Shown here: positions 8,069-16,951 of the stretch, piece by piece
Position numbering within the stretch: the stretch's first letter is position 1
Layout: each line of letters begins with the position of its first letter
NCBI RefSeq assembly: GCF_001542905.1
Contig: NZ_LOAJ01000001.1
Coordinates: 2,728,001 to 2,792,000, forward strand
Reading direction: 5' to 3'
Source: Halorubrum aethiopicum
GTDB lineage: Archaea; Halobacteriota; Halobacteria; Halobacteriales; Haloferacaceae
DNA length: 64,000 bases
The notes under the pieces: model-generated
Database searches by the model: none
The model's input: the letters and a program-made list of their open reading frames with translations, nothing else
What the model was told of the DNA's origin: nothing
Translations under genes and position numbers: made by a program

Positions 8069-9307
8069 ATGAGCGATTCGTACGTGATCGTCGGGGACGG
8101 GATCGCGGGGGCCTCAGCCGCCGAGACCCTCCGCGAGGAAGCGCCTGACGCCGAGATCACGGTCATCACCGACGAGGGGGAGTCCCTCTACAACCGGATC
8201 CTGATAAAGGAGTTCGCGAAGGGGAAGCTCCCGGAAGCGCCCATCTCGATCCACGACGAGTCCTGGTACGACGACCACGACGTCGACCTCCGATTGAACA
8301 CGCTGGTCGTCGACGTCGACGTCGAGAACGACGCGATCCGGACCCACGAGGAAGAGACGATCGAGTACGACTCTCTGCTTCTGGCGATCGGCGGGACGCC
8401 CCAACAGCTCCCCGTCGAGAACGCCGACGCCGAGGGGATCCACCACTTCTGGACGTTCCAGGACGCCCGGAAGATCAAGGAGAGCGTTGAGGACGCCGAC
8501 CGCGGCGTCATCGTCGGCGCGGGGCTGCTCGGCATCGACTTCGCGGCGATCTGCGGCGAACAGGACGTGGAGGCGAAGTACCTGATGCGCGGCGACTCCT
8601 GGTGGCGCTACGCCCTCTCGAACGAGGGCGCGGAGATCATGCACGAGGCGATGCGCGAGCGCGGCGTCGAACCCGTCTTCGACTCCGGCGTGGACCGCTT
8701 CGAGGTCGACGACGACGGCCACGTGGAGGCGGCCGTCGACCCCAACGGCGAGCGGTACGAGTGCGACTTCGCGGGCGTGGCGATCGGGCTGGACTTCAAC
8801 ACGGAGATACTCGAGGACACACCGATCGAGACCGACGACGGGGTGATCGTCGACGAGTACATGCGGACGAACGTCGACAACGTGTTCGCCGCCGGCGACA
8901 TCACGGAGTTCCACGACACGGTCCTCGGCGAGCGCGCCCAGAACGGCGCGTGGGGATCGGCCAAAGAGCAGGGGACGATCGCCGCACACAACATGATCGA
9001 CCACGGCAGCGAACCCTTCGAGTGGGTCTCCTCGTACTCGATCACGCACTTCGATTTCCCCTTCCTCTCCTTCGGCCACCCGACGCTCGGCGACGACTCG
9101 GTGGAGGCCACCACCGCCGACGGCGAGTGGCGGCGCGTCGCGCTGAAGGACGGGCGGGTCGTCGGCGGCGTGCTCATCGGCGACCTCTCGCCGCAGTCGG
9201 CGTTCAAACAGCTGATGCGCGAGAAGCGCGACGTGAGCGGCCAGACGGAACTCCTCATGGAGCCCGGCTTCTCCGTCGACGACCTCGCCGCCTCGACCGA
9301 GCACTGA
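8069..9307 (+). CDS. FAD-dependent pyridine nucleotide-disulfide oxidoreductase family protein
   Basis: The 412-residue protein shows SYVIVGDGIAGASAAETL (FAD-binding GxGxxG/A), the EITVITDEGESLYNR strand, a second nucleotide-binding motif GVIVGAGLLGIDFAA (NAD(P)H) near residue 155 and the final FAD motif VDNVFAAGDITEF near 270. The N-domain LYNRILIKEFAKGK resembles the NirB/rubredoxin-NAD reductase subgroup. No redox-active CxxC motif is present, so it is not a disulfide reductase. The start MSDSYVIVG at 8069 is preferred over an in-frame ATG 13 codons upstream because the GxGxxG strand normally starts at once. Confidence 0.8.
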   Translation: MSDSYVIVGDGIAGASAAETLREEAPDAEITVITDEGESLYNRILIKEFAKGKLPEAPISIHDESWYDDHDVDLRLNTLVVDVDVENDAIRTHEEETIEYDSLLLAIGGTPQQLPVENADAEGIHHFWTFQDARKIKESVEDADRGVIVGAGLLGIDFAAICGEQDVEAKYLMRGDSWWRYALSNEGAEIMHEAMRERGVEPVFDSGVDRFEVDDDGHVEAAVDPNGERYECDFAGVAIGLDFNTEILEDTPIETDDGVIVDEYMRTNVDNVFAAGDITEFHDTVLGERAQNGAWGSAKEQGTIAAHNMIDHGSEPFEWVSSYSITHFDFPFLSFGHPTLGDDSVEATTADGEWRRVALKDGRVVGGVLIGDLSPQSAFKQLMREKRDVSGQTELLMEPGFSVDDLAASTEH

Positions 9308-9425
9308 CCGGCCGGTCGTCCCGACACCGACCCCCGATCCCGATCCCGTCTCCCCCGACGCCGCCTTCCTAGCGGTCCGGAGGAGCCAGTACCTTTTCAC
9401 GTCGCCCTCGCTTGACGGATCAGTA

Positions 9426-11633
9426 ATGTCACGCGACCCCGTCGACGAGCCGCCGAACCCCCCCGACGACGGGTTTCTCGCGTCGTTCGTGGAGGGCAGC
9501 GCGGATCCGGTGATCTCGCTCGACGCCGAGGGGACGGTCGTCTACGCGAACCCGGCGGTCGAATCGACGCTGGGGTACGCCCCGGAGGACCTCGTCGGTC
9601 GCCGGCTCTCGTCTCTGATCCCGGCGACGGTCGTCGAGAAGCGCGCGCGGTCCCTCCGTGCCCGTCTCGAACGTCCGGAACGGCTCGTCGGCCAGGGAGA
9701 CGTCACGGTCCCGCTCGCGGCCGCCGACGGCGACGAACACACCTTCTCGGTACGGTTTCACGACCACGAGAGCGGGGATCGGCGCGTCTACACCGGCAGC
9801 TTCCGGGAGCACAGCGAAGGTAGCGGGGGACGGGAGCTCCGGACGTTCCGGAACCTGGTCGAACAGGCGGGTCACGCGATCTACGTCACCGACACCGACG
9901 GAACGATCGAGTACGTCAACCCGGCGTTCACGGAACACACCGGCTACGACGCCGAGGAGGCGGTCGGGGAGACGCCGGCGATCCTCAACTCCGGGGAGAT
10001 GTCCGAGGACTACTTCGCGTCGCTGTGGGAGACGATCCGGGCGGGCGAGGTGTGGGAAGAGGAGATCGTCGACCGACGCAAGGACGGCGAGCCGTACCAC
10101 GCCCATCAGACCATCGCGCCGGTACTGGACGAGACGGGAGCCGTCTCGCGGTTCGTCGCCATCCAGACGGACGTCACGGAGCGGAAGGCGGCCGTCGGCA
10201 GACTGAAACAGTACCGGGACATCGTCGAGCGGCTCGACGAGCCGATCCTGTTACAGAACCGCGACGGCGAGTTCGAGCTGCTCAACGAGGCGGTAAGCGA
10301 GTTCGCGGGCGTGCCGCGCGCGGAGCTGTACGGAACCGACGAGTTCGCGTTCATGGACCCGGAGACGGCGGCGACGATCGACGAGCACCGGGAGGAGGTG
10401 CTCGAGACGGAGGAGCCCGCGGAGTACGAGGTCTCCCCCACGTTCGAGCCGAGCGGGCGCGAGGCGACCTTCAGCACGCGGCGGTACCCCTACTACGACG
10501 AGGACGGCGAGCTCGCGGGGACGTTCGCGATCTGTCGGGACGTGACGGAGATCAAGGCCCGCGAGCGGGAGTTGGAGCGGTTCGAGCACGCCATCGACGG
10601 CGCGACGGACCTGATCGCCGCCGTCGACCGGGAGGGACGGTTCCTGTTCGCCAACCGGCAGTACCGGACGTACCACGGCATCGACGAGGCGGACGTGAAC
10701 GGGCTCACGGTCGGCGACGTCGTCGACGACGAGCGGTACCCGGAGGTGAAACGCCACATCGACCGAGCGCTCCGGGGGGAGCCGGTCGAGTACCGGACGA
10801 CGCGGACCCACCCGGATCGGGGAACCCGCACGTTCGACGTGCGCTACTACCCGCTCGAGGCCACCGAGGAGGAGGGCGGGGTGGCCGGGGTCGTCGGCGT
10901 CCTCCGGGACGTGACCGACAGCGAGAACCGGGCGACGCAGCTGCGGGTCGTCGACCGGGTGCTCCAGCACAACCTCCGGAACGCCGTGACCGTGATCCGG
11001 GGACGGGCGGAACAGATCGTCGAGAGAGACGCGGGGAGGGCCGCAGACATCGACGGCGACGGCGACGACCTCGCCGAGGCCGCCTCCTACATCGTCTCGC
11101 GCGCGGACGAGCTCCTGACGACGAGCGAGAAGGCCCACCACATCACCGAGGTCTTGGGCGATCCGCCGAACACGGAGCCGGTCGACGTCGGCCGGACGGT
11201 CGACCGGATCGTCGCGGCGACCGCCGCGGAGTTCCCGGAGGCGGCGATCTCGGCGTCGACGCCGGCGACGGGCGAGGCGGTCGCGTCCGCGACGGAGTGG
11301 ATCGACCGGGCGATAGAGGAGCTGATCCACAACGCGGTCGTCCATCACGACCGCGACCGGCCGTCGGTCGAGGTCTCCGTGGAGACGTCGCCGGAGACGG
11401 TGACGATCTCGGTCGTCGACGACGGTCCCGGGTTGACCGGGATGAACCGCGACGTGTTGGAGACCGGGCGCGCGGTCGACGCCCTGTATCACGGCAGCGG
11501 ACTGGGGCTGTGGCTGGTGTACTGGGTGCTCCAGCAGTCCGGCGGCTCCGCGACGGTCGCGGACGCCGAGCCCCGCGGCACCGTCGTGACGGTCACGCTG
11601 CCGCGTCCCGCGGACCGCACGGCCGCCCCGTGA
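9426..11633 (+). CDS. Soluble sensor histidine kinase with four PAS domains
   Basis: The 735-residue protein has no transmembrane segment. Four PAS repeats occupy roughly residues 15-140, 140-265, 265-385 and 385-510; each opens with a helix such as FVEGSADPVISLDAEG or LVEQAGHAIYVTDTDG and several end with a PAC-type VTE or VTD segment. The dimerisation/phosphoacceptor region follows with H-box RVLQHNLRNAV near residue 517. The ATPase domain shows the N box EELIHNAVVHH, G1 DDGPGL and G2 GSGLGLWLV. It probably phosphorylates an unlinked response regulator in response to a cytoplasmic redox or small-molecule signal; the stimulus is not evident. No receiver domain or regulator gene is adjacent. 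Confidence 0.9.
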   Translation: MSRDPVDEPPNPPDDGFLASFVEGSADPVISLDAEGTVVYANPAVESTLGYAPEDLVGRRLSSLIPATVVEKRARSLRARLERPERLVGQGDVTVPLAAADGDEHTFSVRFHDHESGDRRVYTGSFREHSEGSGGRELRTFRNLVEQAGHAIYVTDTDGTIEYVNPAFTEHTGYDAEEAVGETPAILNSGEMSEDYFASLWETIRAGEVWEEEIVDRRKDGEPYHAHQTIAPVLDETGAVSRFVAIQTDVTERKAAVGRLKQYRDIVERLDEPILLQNRDGEFELLNEAVSEFAGVPRAELYGTDEFAFMDPETAATIDEHREEVLETEEPAEYEVSPTFEPSGREATFSTRRYPYYDEDGELAGTFAICRDVTEIKARERELERFEHAIDGATDLIAAVDREGRFLFANRQYRTYHGIDEADVNGLTVGDVVDDERYPEVKRHIDRALRGEPVEYRTTRTHPDRGTRTFDVRYYPLEATEEEGGVAGVVGVLRDVTDSENRATQLRVVDRVLQHNLRNAVTVIRGRAEQIVERDAGRAADIDGDGDDLAEAASYIVSRADELLTTSEKAHHITEVLGDPPNTEPVDVGRTVDRIVAATAAEFPEAAISASTPATGEAVASATEWIDRAIEELIHNAVVHHDRDRPSVEVSVETSPETVTISVVDDGPGLTGMNRDVLETGRAVDALYHGSGLGLWLVYWVLQQSGGSATVADAEPRGTVVTVTLPRPADRTAAP

Positions 11634-11684
11634 CCCGCCGATCGTGATCCCCGCGGGAGCCGCTCGAAAGAGTTAACAAATACC

Positions 11685-11701
11685 ATGTTAAATAATAACA
11701 T
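11685..11701. promoter_or_regulatory. AT-rich inverted repeat in front of the small gene at 11702
   Basis: ATGTTA and TAACAT form perfect six-base arms around AATAA in an otherwise GC-rich region. The repeat ends immediately at the ATG of the next gene, and a TATA-like GTTAACAAA lies about 25 bases upstream. The position suggests an operator covering the transcription start; this is inference. Confidence 0.4.
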
Positions 11702-11916
11702 ATGGCGCTTCGAGAGGAAGGACGACGGATGCGGCTGCGTCGCACCGGCCGATACCCCCCGACGCGCGGGTCCGTCACTACGACGAACTCGACGAGGCGA
11801 CGCAGACCGCCGTCGCCGAGCTGGCGGGTCGGCCGCGGACCGCCCCGGAGTCGGCGGACCTCGAGGACGGTGACGTGGTGAAGTTCACCGACTACTACCG
11901 GATCCGCGCCCGCTGA
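11702..11916 (+). CDS. Small haloarchaeal protein, DUF7979-like, apparent frameshift in the C run at 11755-11760
   Basis: ATG 11702 opens a frame (MALREEGRRMRLRRTGRYPP) that turns into arginine-rich nonsense and stops at 11879. Inserting one C in the CCCCCC run at 11755-11760 continues it as PPDARVRHYDELDEATQTAV through LAGRPRTAPESADLEDGDVV to KFTDYYRIRAR and TGA at 11914-11916. This is an acidic, typically haloarchaeal ending. The repaired protein would be about 71 residues. The VRHYDELDEATQTAV segment resembles the family I recall as DUF7979, of unknown function. The second half is in a frame with no ATG of its own, which supports a lost base rather than two genes. Confidence 0.55.
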
Positions 11917-12032
11917 CTCGGCGGTCGCCTCGCTGTCCTCCTCGTCGCCTCGCCGCCCGCCACCCGCCGCCCGCCGCCCGCGGTTCGCGTGAGAAGCGAA
12001 GTCGTTTTCGCCCGCGACGCGAAACGTCACGC

Positions 12033-12446
12033 ATGGACAGCGGCGGATCAAGCGACATGACGTTGGCGTTCGAACTGGAGGCGCTGAAGGCACTCGCCGA
12101 CCCGAACGCCGTGTTCAGCGGCGCTCGGCAGTGGACGGAGTACGTCGGGGTCGTAAGCGAGAAGCCCACGTACGTCGTCACGAACTTCACCCGGAAACAC
12201 CGCGTGCGCCAGGACTTCTTCTCCGGGCCGCGCGGCGTCGAGGAGAGCCTGGAGAACATCAAGAGCCAGTTCGATACCGACCGGCACGTCTTCGTCGGCG
12301 TCGACGACGAGGACGTCGCGGTCGCGGAGGCGACGGGCTGGGAGTTCCTCCACGTCGAGGACGCCGCGGAGGCCGCCGGATGGACCCTCGCGACGCCGGA
12401 GGAGGCCAAAGAGCCCGAGGAACCCTCCCGAGACGACTGGCCCTGA
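12033..12446 (+). CDS. Conserved haloarchaeal protein, DUF7124-like
   Basis: The 137-residue acidic protein reads MDSGGSSDMTLAFELEALKA, then PTYVVTNFTRKHRVRQDFFS and HVFVGVDDEDVAVAEATGWE, with a charged proline-rich C-terminus. It looks like a compact alpha/beta domain conserved in haloarchaea (I recall it as DUF7124), with no known function. ATG 12057 (MTLAFEL) is an alternative start, and may be the real one because the first eight residues are low in information. The gap before it (11917-12032) carries short CCGCCCG-type tandem units around 11950-11980 and no other gene. Confidence 0.65.
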   Translation: MDSGGSSDMTLAFELEALKALADPNAVFSGARQWTEYVGVVSEKPTYVVTNFTRKHRVRQDFFSGPRGVEESLENIKSQFDTDRHVFVGVDDEDVAVAEATGWEFLHVEDAAEAAGWTLATPEEAKEPEEPSRDDWP

Positions 12447-12540
12447 ATCGCTTTTCTCCGTCAGGAGGGCCAGTGCCGACCGCGACGGGCAGAGCATCGC
12501 GGAGGGCCTTTCACGCGTACGGAGGAGTCGCTCAATACAG

Positions 12541-12848
12541 GCGAAGGAGTGAGCGATCGCCCGAGCGGTGGCGCGCCGGTGAGTGGGTGCGACAGCACCC
12601 GCGAACCGCCCGCGAGGGACGCGGTGAGCACTCGGAGAGTGCGAACCGCGAGGCTGGGGAGGCGTGAGGTGCGGGGCTGTGCGGAGTGGGACTCAAAGGG
12701 GCAGTCGCGAGGGCGAAGCCCGGCGAAGCAAGCACTGGAAGGAGCGAGTGAAACGAGCGACTGAAGCGCACAGCGAGCCGCGCGAGCCCTCGCGACTGGG
12801 GCTTTGGAGACGTTCTCCGCACTCGAGTTCACCGCCCCAGCAACGATC
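12541..12848 (+). repeat. Structured dispersed repeat, long copy
   Basis: This 308-base non-coding element shares several blocks with the shorter minus-strand copy at 59899-60026: GGGGAGGCGTGAGGTGCGG, GGGACTCAAAGG, CTGGGGCTTTGGAGACG and CAACGATC. It contains hairpin 1 (12577-12608) and hairpin 2 (12621-12649), both of the form CGGT-GA-stem-loop-stem-GA-ACCG. A 13-base helix also pairs 12702-12714 with 12786-12798, again followed inward by opposed GA dinucleotides. The short copy lacks the two hairpins and the interior of the long helix. Reading frames across it on either strand are serine/arginine-rich and not acidic, so I do not call a gene. The remaining gaps (12447-12540 and 12849-13134) show nothing recognisable. 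Confidence 0.75.
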
Positions 12849-13134
12849 CCCTTCTACTCGTCCCAGTCTCCATCGAAACATCCGTATCACTGGCACGCGA
12901 GATAGCGCAGCCGTTTCGGAAGCGTCCGTGCCCGAGGGACTCTCGATCGGATCCGGTCGACGGAGCCTGGACGACGATTCAAACGGGATGACGCGTCAAC
13001 ACCCGACGTGACCTGAGAGCCGCCCCGCGGCGGTCGAGACGGGTGTGTGGCGACCCGCCACGGGATCGGAACCGCGCCGCCTGTTCGCCAACCGGTCCGT
13101 CACCGCGCCAGCGACGCGACCCTCGCCAGCGACG

Positions 13135-16100
13135 CTACTTCCCCCAGTTCTCGACGCGCTTCGGCCGGTCCGACACCGCCATCACGTCGAGGTCGTCGCC
13201 CGCGTGGTCGATCGCCTCGAGCGCCGCTCTCGCGCTCGCGTGCGTCGAGAAGTAGGTGATCTCCTCCTCGACAGCGACCTCGAGGAGGTCCCGCTGGCGC
13301 GAGACGATGAGGTCGATCTCGCCGCGACGCGCCGCCTCGATGAGGTCCGTCGCCGTCGACAGCTGGAAGTGCTCGGAGAAGCCGTCGACGAGGGCCTCTC
13401 CCTCCGTCGTGTCCGGGTCCGGGAACTCTTCCGCGGAGAGGTCGACGACGGCGGTGCCCGACTCGGGGATCGGCTTGCCGGTCGCGTCCTGCGCCTTGTC
13501 GTACGCCTTCCCGAACGAGCGAGCCGTGCCCATCACCTCGCCGGTCGACTTCATCTCGGGGCCGAGACGCGGGTCCGAGCCCGGCAGGCGGTCGAACGGC
13601 AGGACGACCTCCTTCACGCTCAGGTGTTCCGGGATCTGCTCGTCGACGTCGAGGTCGGCGAGGGTCACGTCGTCGGTCATCACCTTCGCCGCGAGCTTGG
13701 CGATCGGGACGCCGGTGGCCTTCGAGACGAACGGCACCGTCCGCGAGGAGCGGGGGTTCGCCTCGAGGACGTACACCTCGGCGTCCGATTCGGGATCGTG
13801 AACCCCCGTCACCGCGAGCTGGACGTTGAGCAGCCCGGCGGTGTCGAGCGCGCGGGCGATGTCCTCGGTCACCTCGCGGACCCGTTCGAGGGTGTCGTCC
13901 GCGAGCGAGCGCGGCGGGATCATACACGCGGAGTCGCCGGAGTGGACGCCGGCGCTCTCGACGTGCTCCATCACGCCGCCGATCAGCACGTCCTCGCCGT
14001 CCGCGACCGCGTCGACGTCGAGTTCCACCGCGTCCGCGAGGAACTGGTCGATCAGGATCGGCTTGTCCGGGCTGACGCGGACCGCCTCCTCGATGTACTC
14101 CTCCAGCTCCGCGTCGTCCTCCACGACCCGCATCGCGCGGCCGCCGAGCACGTAGGAGGGGCGCACCAACACCGGATAGCCGATCCGATGGGCGAGATCG
14201 AGCGCCTCCTCGCGGCTCGTCGCGGTGCCGCCGTCCGGCTGGGCGACGCCGATCTCGTCCATCAGGACGTTGAAGCGGTCGCGGTCCTCGGCCAGATCCA
14301 TCGCCTCGACGCTCGTGCCCAGGATCGAACAGTCGAGCCCGCGACGCTCGATCTCCGCTTTGAGGGGTTCGCCCACGTTGACGGAGGTCTGTCCCCCGAA
14401 CTGGACCATCACGCCGTCCGCGCCCGTGGTCTCGATCACGTCGGCGATCTCCTCCGCGGAGATGGGCTCGAAGAAGAGCCCGTCGGAGGTGTCGTAGTCC
14501 GTCGAGACCGTCTCCGGGTTGTTGTTGACGACGTGGGCGTCGATGCCCAGTTCGCGGAGCGCCCGGACCGCGTGGACCGCGCAGTAGTCGAACTCCACGC
14601 CCTGTCCGATCCGGATCGGGCCGCCGCCGACGACGACGACGCTCTCGACGTCGGGGTCGACGCGGACCTCGTTCGCAGCCCCGGCCGTGTCCGCTCCGGC
14701 GAGGAACTCCGGGAGCCGGGCGGAGTAGTAGTACGGCGTCGACGCCTCGAACTCGCCCGCGCAGGTGTCGACCTGCTTGAACGTGCGATCGGGGACCGTC
14801 GATTCGACGTCGCCGATCTCGGCCGCCGTCCCGCCGTCGCCCGCGACCGCGGCGATCTCGGCGTTCGTCCGGCCGGCCATCGCGGCCGCGGTGAAATCGC
14901 CCTCCGCGGCCGCCGCGGTCGCGTCGGCGACGTTCTCGAAGCGCTCGACGTACCAGCGGTGGATGTCGGTGAGTTCGACCACGTCGTCGACGCCGTAGCC
15001 GCGGTCGAAGGCCTCGAACATCGCGTACGGGCGGTCCGGGCTCGGCCGCTCGAGGTACTCCGTCTCCAGTTCCTCGTCGGAGACCTTCGCGAAGTCGACG
15101 GCGGGATCGTACTCCGAGGAGCGGAGCGCCTTCGTGAGGCTCTCCTCGAACGTCCGGCCGATCGACATCGCCTCGCCGGTCGACTTCATCGCCGTGCCGA
15201 GCTCGAAGTCGACGTCGTCGAACTTGTCGATGGGCCACCGCGGCACCTTCGTCACCACGTAGTCGATGGCGGGCTCGAAGGCGGCCGTCGTCTCGCCGGT
15301 GATCTCGTTGTCGATCTCGTGGAGCCGCTTGCCCAAGGCGACCTTCGCGGTGACGCGGGCGATCGGGTAGCCGGTCGCCTTCGAGGCCAGCGCGGAGGAG
15401 CGGGAGACGCGCGGGTTCACCTCGACGACGCGATATTCGCCGCCGGGCGTGCCGTCGTCGTGCCAGGCGAACTGGATGTTACAGCCGCCCTGGATGCCGA
15501 GATCCCGGATCACTTCGAGCGCCGCGTCGCGCATCTCCTGGTGGCCGTCGTCCGGGATGACCTGCGAGGGGGTGACGACCGTCGACTCGCCGGTGTGGAT
15601 TCCCATCGGGTCGATGTTCTCCATGTTACAGATGATGATACACGAGTCGTCCGCGTCGCGCATCACCTCGTACTCCAGCTCGACCCACCCGGAGATCGAT
15701 TCGGTGACCAGCACCTCGCTGTTCCGCGAGAGCCGGAGCCCCTTGCGGACGCGCTCGACGAGTTCGTCGAACTCGTCGACGACCCCGGAGCCGGAGCCGC
15801 CGAGGGTGTAAGTGGTCCGGGCGATGACGGGGAGGCCGCCCACCGCGTCGACGGCCTCCTCGACGCGGTCGACGAGGTCCGCCTCGGTCAGCGCGGCGAC
15901 CGACTCGCCCTCGTCGAGCGAGATGGTCGTCGACTTCGGGACGGGCTGGCCGAGGTCCTCCATCCGCCGGCGGAAGAGGTCGCGGTCCTCCGTCGCGTAG
16001 ATGGTGTCGAGCGGCGTCCCCATCACGTCGACGTCGTACTCCTCCAGGATGCCCTGTTCCGCGAGCTCGGCGGTGACGTTGAGGCCGGTCTGTCCGCCGA

Positions 16101-16359
16101 GGCCGGCGATGACGCCGTCGGGCTCCTCGATCCGGACGACCTCCGCGATCGCCTCGGGGGTGATGGGTTCGATGTACACCCGGTCGGCGGTCTCGGGATC
16201 GGTCATGATCGTCGCCGGGTTCGAGTTCACGAGGACGACTCGCGCCCCCTCCTCCTGGAGCGCGCGACACGCCTGCGCCCCGGAGTAGTCGAACTCCGCC
16301 GCCTGTCCGATCTGGATCGGTCCGCTACCGATGAGCAGTATGGTCCGGTCCTCGCTCAT
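13135..16359 (-). CDS. carB: Carbamoyl-phosphate synthase large subunit
   Basis: The 1074-residue protein is full length and has the duplicated CarB architecture. Two ATP-grasp halves begin at ILLIGSGPIQIGQAAEFDYS (residue 7) and VVVVGGGPIRIGQGVEFDYC (about residue 575). The paired NPRVSRSS and NPRSSRT motifs are present, and a C-terminal MGS-like allosteric domain ends the protein (DLIVSRQRDLLEVAVEEEIT onward). It makes carbamoyl phosphate from bicarbonate, ATP and glutamine-derived ammonia for pyrimidines and arginine. The small subunit carA is not in the window. A promoter directly upstream suggests its own leaderless transcript. Confidence 0.97.
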   Translation of the reverse strand: MSEDRTILLIGSGPIQIGQAAEFDYSGAQACRALQEEGARVVLVNSNPATIMTDPETADRVYIEPITPEAIAEVVRIEEPDGVIAGLGGQTGLNVTAELAEQGILEEYDVDVMGTPLDTIYATEDRDLFRRRMEDLGQPVPKSTTISLDEGESVAALTEADLVDRVEEAVDAVGGLPVIARTTYTLGGSGSGVVDEFDELVERVRKGLRLSRNSEVLVTESISGWVELEYEVMRDADDSCIIICNMENIDPMGIHTGESTVVTPSQVIPDDGHQEMRDAALEVIRDLGIQGGCNIQFAWHDDGTPGGEYRVVEVNPRVSRSSALASKATGYPIARVTAKVALGKRLHEIDNEITGETTAAFEPAIDYVVTKVPRWPIDKFDDVDFELGTAMKSTGEAMSIGRTFEESLTKALRSSEYDPAVDFAKVSDEELETEYLERPSPDRPYAMFEAFDRGYGVDDVVELTDIHRWYVERFENVADATAAAAEGDFTAAAMAGRTNAEIAAVAGDGGTAAEIGDVESTVPDRTFKQVDTCAGEFEASTPYYYSARLPEFLAGADTAGAANEVRVDPDVESVVVVGGGPIRIGQGVEFDYCAVHAVRALRELGIDAHVVNNNPETVSTDYDTSDGLFFEPISAEEIADVIETTGADGVMVQFGGQTSVNVGEPLKAEIERRGLDCSILGTSVEAMDLAEDRDRFNVLMDEIGVAQPDGGTATSREEALDLAHRIGYPVLVRPSYVLGGRAMRVVEDDAELEEYIEEAVRVSPDKPILIDQFLADAVELDVDAVADGEDVLIGGVMEHVESAGVHSGDSACMIPPRSLADDTLERVREVTEDIARALDTAGLLNVQLAVTGVHDPESDAEVYVLEANPRSSRTVPFVSKATGVPIAKLAAKVMTDDVTLADLDVDEQIPEHLSVKEVVLPFDRLPGSDPRLGPEMKSTGEVMGTARSFGKAYDKAQDATGKPIPESGTAVVDLSAEEFPDPDTTEGEALVDGFSEHFQLSTATDLIEAARRGEIDLIVSRQRDLLEVAVEEEITYFSTHASARAALEAIDHAGDDLDVMAVSDRPKRVENWGK

Positions 16360-16383
16360 TATCGCGACCGAGTACGCTCATCG

Positions 16384-16390
16384 TAATAAG
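16384..16390 (-). promoter_or_regulatory. TATA box of carB, with upstream inverted repeat at 16412-16428
   Basis: CTTATTA on the minus strand lies 25-31 bases before the carB ATG, the spacing expected for a leaderless haloarchaeal transcript. About 22 bases farther upstream, TCGCAG-GTGAT-CTGCGA is a perfect six-base inverted repeat that could bind a regulator. The rest of the 16430-16622 gap holds an imperfect direct repeat GTGTGGAGTCGTCCGG around 16562-16598 and no gene. Confidence 0.5.
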
Positions 16391-16622
16391 GCCGACGATA
16401 AAGTACGAATCTCGCAGGTGATCTGCGATTTTCGCAAGACACGCGTCCACATACTCCATGGTATCGTCTCGATCGGTGCCGGCGAGTCGATCGGGCGCGG
16501 ACGGGCCGTTTGACGAGTGAGCGACGGACACGCGGAACTCCCGTGGCCGCCGCTCCCGGTCGTGTGGAGTCGTCCGGAGTCGTGTGGAGTCGTCCGGGAT
16601 CGTCCGTGGGGCGAGCCGACCG

Positions 16623-16829
16623 CTACGTGTTCAGCTCGTAGCGGTACGGCTGCCCGGCTATCACGTCCACTTCGCCGCGTTTCGCCCACCGTCCCAACAC
16701 GGTCGCGACCCGATGCGGGCTGTCGATCCCCTCGGTCTCCTCCAAGAGCGCCAGGATCTCCCGCGCCGTCAACGGCTCCTCGGCGTCGGCGAGCACACCG
16801 CGGATCCGCTCGTACTCGTGGGTGTGCAT
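16623..16829 (-). CDS. Small winged-helix-like protein
   Basis: The 68-residue protein reads MHTHEYERIRGVLADAEEPL, then TAREILALLEETEGI, HRVATVLGRWAKRGEVDVI and a short end. The alternation of helix, helix-turn-helix (LTAREILALLEE ... PHRVATVLGRWAKRG) and a terminal beta hairpin (VDVIAGQPYRYEL) is that of a minimal winged-helix DNA-binding domain. A TATA-like CCTATACC lies at about 16853-16860, roughly 25-31 bases before the ATG, so a leaderless transcript is likely. It may be a small regulator; its targets are unknown. Confidence 0.7.
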   Translation of the reverse strand: MHTHEYERIRGVLADAEEPLTAREILALLEETEGIDSPHRVATVLGRWAKRGEVDVIAGQPYRYELNT

Positions 16830-16951
16830 GTGTCTTACGTACGGCCGCCGAGGGTATAGGTTTCAGTGAGACAGGAGTCGGACGCACGTCCGACACAGGG
16901 ACTCGCTACCGCGGAATCCGTTCGGTTCGCTGCCGCCGGCTCCGAGGCGGA

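Noticed and set aside
9426-11633. Possible membrane sensor
   Set aside because: No hydrophobic segment long enough to span the membrane is seen; the kinase is taken as soluble.
12532-12822. 96-codon frame across the long dispersed repeat (minus strand), and several overlapping ones
   Set aside because: They are rich in Ser, Arg and Pro and lack the acidic composition of neighbouring proteins; the DNA is explained better by repeats and hairpins.
13045-16386. A 1113-codon plus-strand frame antisense to carB
   Set aside because: It is the mirror of a highly conserved minus-strand gene and has no recognised domain; long antisense frames are normal at this GC content.
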